A DNA stretch of 6,995 bases, from assembly GCA_003233545.1 (NCBI GenBank), contig QILZ01000195.1:1-6995 (forward strand), in the 5' to 3' direction. This DNA comes from Spirochaetales bacterium (GTDB lineage: Bacteria > Spirochaetota > Spirochaetia > SZUA-6). The notes below the pieces were generated by a model that was not told where the DNA came from, made no database searches, and saw only the letters and a program-made list of their open reading frames with translations. Below are positions 5,748 through 6,995 of the stretch, piece by piece; position 1 is the stretch's first letter, and each line of letters starts with the position of its first letter. A program made the translations under genes and the position numbers.

Positions 5748-6412
5748 ACCCTCATCTGTCTAAAAGCCTCCGCATATTTTACCCCGCACTGCATACCCCT
5801 GAATGCAGACTGCACCATTGCAAACTCGACGTAATCGATATTATCGTGTTCCTTAAGCCATTGCGCCTGGCTCTTATGACATGCAATCATTTCTCTTTTA
5901 ACCCCTTCCGTTTCCGAAATATCCACAAATTCCTCAGGATTAAAATTAAATCCCGCAAGCGTGTCCATATAGTATACCGGTGTCAGTTTCCGGTGCGCAG
6001 GCGACCTGGTAATAAGCTGCGGCAATGTCGCCATAAAACTTGCATCAAATCCGACAGTGGAAGTGATTGTATGATCGGGCATGTAATCAGCCGGATCGGG
6101 AAGGATAATAATATCCGGTTTTGCTGTTCTGACAGCCTCTATCATCTTATACCTGGCATCCTTACCGGGATATATATCAAGATCATCGATATCCAGTGTT
6201 ATCGATTCCGCCCCGATAACGGAAGCCGCATTCTTGGCTTCTTCCCTCCTTATATCTTTCAGTTCATCCCTTGGTATTTCCGTATGACCTAAATTCCCGT
6301 TTAATGTATGGCACATCACAAGTTCATGCCCTTCCCGTACAAACCTCGCAAGCGTTCCGCCGCAGAGGATTTCCAGGTCATCCGGATGCGCTCCGACTGC
6401 CAGTATTCTCAT
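5711..6412 (-). CDS. PIG-L/LmbE-family zinc deacetylase (N-acetyl amino-sugar deacetylase type)
   Basis: This complete 233-residue protein has the typical length of the PIG-L/LmbE/BshB family, which hydrolyses N-acetyl groups from GlcNAc-containing substrates using a divalent metal. The N-terminal motif GAHPDDLEILCGGT carries the zinc ligands H9 and D12 and the presumed base D11. The second block, PDPADYMPDHTITS, supplies the third ligand, H114. A CHKSQAQW motif (178-185) corresponds to the family's conserved HKSQ region near the substrate site. No signal peptide is present, so it acts in the cytoplasm. The start has a strong AAGGAG six bases upstream, and the gene follows the oxidoreductase by 18 bp. 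Bacillithiol (BshB) or mycothiol (MshB) roles are possible for the family, but no BshA/BshC or Msh partner is here. The neighbouring NagB-like and Gfo/Idh/MocA genes point to amino-sugar catabolism (inference). Confidence 0.92.
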   Translation of the reverse strand: MRILAVGAHPDDLEILCGGTLARFVREGHELVMCHTLNGNLGHTEIPRDELKDIRREEAKNAASVIGAESITLDIDDLDIYPGKDARYKMIEAVRTAKPDIIILPDPADYMPDHTITSTVGFDASFMATLPQLITRSPAHRKLTPVYYMDTLAGFNFNPEEFVDISETEGVKREMIACHKSQAQWLKEHDNIDYVEFAMVQSAFRGMQCGVKYAEAFRQMRVWGRVTTRRYLP

Positions 6413-6418
6413 GGAATT

Positions 6419-6424
6419 CTCCTT
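6419..6424 (-). promoter_or_regulatory. Ribosome binding site of the PIG-L deacetylase gene
   Basis: The reverse strand reads AAGGAG, six bases before the ATG at 6412 and inside the 18-bp gap after the oxidoreductase stop. It fixes the start. Confidence 0.7.
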
Positions 6425-6430
6425 ATCTTT

Positions 6431-6995
6431 TTAAATCCTGATTTCTTTATCCCGCTTTGCAGAATCGATTTCCGCAAAACAGATACGAACGGATTCCAGT
6501 GCCGATTCAGGCGTTACGGTACCCGAAAAACTGCCTGCTGCCACGCCCTCCGTAAAATTACGCAGTTCGTAGTAATAGCCGTCCCCTTCCGAAAGCGGCA
6601 GAGGATATTTTTCTCCCTCATCCGGATATACCATTACAACCGGATTCCTGGAAAAATCCAGCTCTACAGTTGCCTTTTCCAGTATATACATGGCACGCAT
6701 ATTAAATCCGAAACTGCCGGAACAGATCCAGCCGCCTGAAGAAGTTACCACTTTGTCCTTATACTGATAGAGTGTTGTAATATGAGAAATGCTTCCGTCC
6801 TTTTCCGTTATACCGTTCGACTTTAAACCCTCAGGTTTTCCGAAGAGAAACAGGATCATATCCACATCGTGTATATGCAGATCCAGGGCGGCATTTCCGG
6901 AAAGTTTGCCGTCCAATATCCAGTTATCCTGTGTCCATGATGGAGTCATGGAAAAACGGGCAAACTCCGCATACCTTACCTTACCGTATTTCCCG
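6431..6995 (-). CDS. Gfo/Idh/MocA-family oxidoreductase, C-terminal part (cut by right edge)
   Basis: The reading frame stays open to the window edge, giving 187 residues. An internal ATG at 6949 is not the start, because the coding frame continues upstream of it (GKYGKVRYAEFARFS). This is the C-terminal alpha/beta domain of a Gfo/Idh/MocA dehydrogenase. The GKVRYAEFAR strand is followed by W, then GNAALDLHIHDVDMILFLFG (residues 33-52 of the visible part), which matches the family's G-G-ALxDxxxHxxD block. That block carries the catalytic histidine (H42 here) and helps form the sugar site. The NAD(P)-binding Rossmann half lies outside the window. Family members oxidise or reduce a sugar or inositol hydroxyl, usually at one ring carbon, using a nicotinamide cofactor; a few are hydrolases. 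The stop is 18 bp before the PIG-L gene, so it is the most upstream visible gene of this operon. The substrate is not predictable. Confidence 0.88.
   Translation of the reverse strand, partial: GKYGKVRYAEFARFSMTPSWTQDNWILDGKLSGNAALDLHIHDVDMILFLFGKPEGLKSNGITEKDGSISHITTLYQYKDKVVTSSGGWICSGSFGFNMRAMYILEKATVELDFSRNPVVMVYPDEGEKYPLPLSEGDGYYYELRNFTEGVAAGSFSGTVTPESALESVRICFAEIDSAKRDKEIRI

Noticed and set aside
5667..5760. Deacetylase and NagB-like genes as one fusion gene broken by a frameshift
   Set aside because: Both proteins carry complete domains with their own stops and ribosome binding sites. The order here (deacetylase first) is also opposite to the NagB-then-PIG-L order I recall for natural fusions.
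4994..6739. Other open frames of 100-150 codons overlapping the NagB-like, deacetylase and oxidoreductase genes
   Set aside because: They overlap clearly homologous coding sequence in other frames, encode no recognisable motif and lack good ribosome binding sites.
6431..6949. A complete 172-residue gene starting at the ATG at 6949
   Set aside because: The frame continues upstream to the window edge with residues that fit the Gfo/Idh/MocA C-terminal domain, so this is the tail of a longer gene.
1..6995. tRNA, rRNA, CRISPR array, insertion sequence or attachment site
   Set aside because: No direct-repeat arrays, transposase motifs, terminal inverted repeats or tRNA-like stretches were seen on reading either strand. 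Gene packing is ordinary for chromosomal DNA.

Overview
This window is 6995 bp of compact chromosomal DNA from what looks like a free-living, Gram-negative-type (outer-membrane) bacterium. A spirochaete of the Spirochaeta/Sediminispirochaeta/Treponema kind is my best guess. That rests on a long lipoprotein with PEGA repeats, a FlgD/CHU_C-like Ig module and a barrel-like C-terminus, on its relaxed lipobox (F-S-C), and on moderate GC content. This is inference; no rRNA or other firm marker is present. I see no mobile element, CRISPR array, tRNA or rRNA. Genes fill nearly all of the window, and the largest gap is 74 bp.

Left block (1-1434, minus strand). A two-TM potassium channel with a cytoplasmic RCK/TrkA domain is followed 13 bp downstream by a cyclic-nucleotide-binding-domain (cNBD) protein that runs off the left edge. 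They look like one operon.

Centre (1435-3182). A 74-bp divergent intergenic region carries a palindromic TATAAT box. It separates the channel operon from a plus-strand 555-aa PEGA-domain lipoprotein. That gene ends 6 bp from the stop codon of a convergent minus-strand citrate synthase (3183-4322), leaving no room for an ordinary terminator.

Right block (4372-6995, minus strand, read from right to left). This is a tightly packed probable operon: a Gfo/Idh/MocA-family oxidoreductase (cut by the right edge), a PIG-L/LmbE zinc deacetylase, a divergent NagB-like (glucosamine-6-phosphate deaminase-type) protein, and a small tail-anchored protein with eight paired cysteines that starts with TTG. 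Citrate synthase lies next in the same direction and appears to have its own promoter overlapping the stop codon of the small zinc protein. The oxidoreductase, deacetylase and deaminase-like fold together suggest catabolism or modification of an N-acetylated amino sugar. The NagB homologue has lost residues that matter in the classical enzyme, so its exact reaction is open. This trio is the most interesting part of the window.
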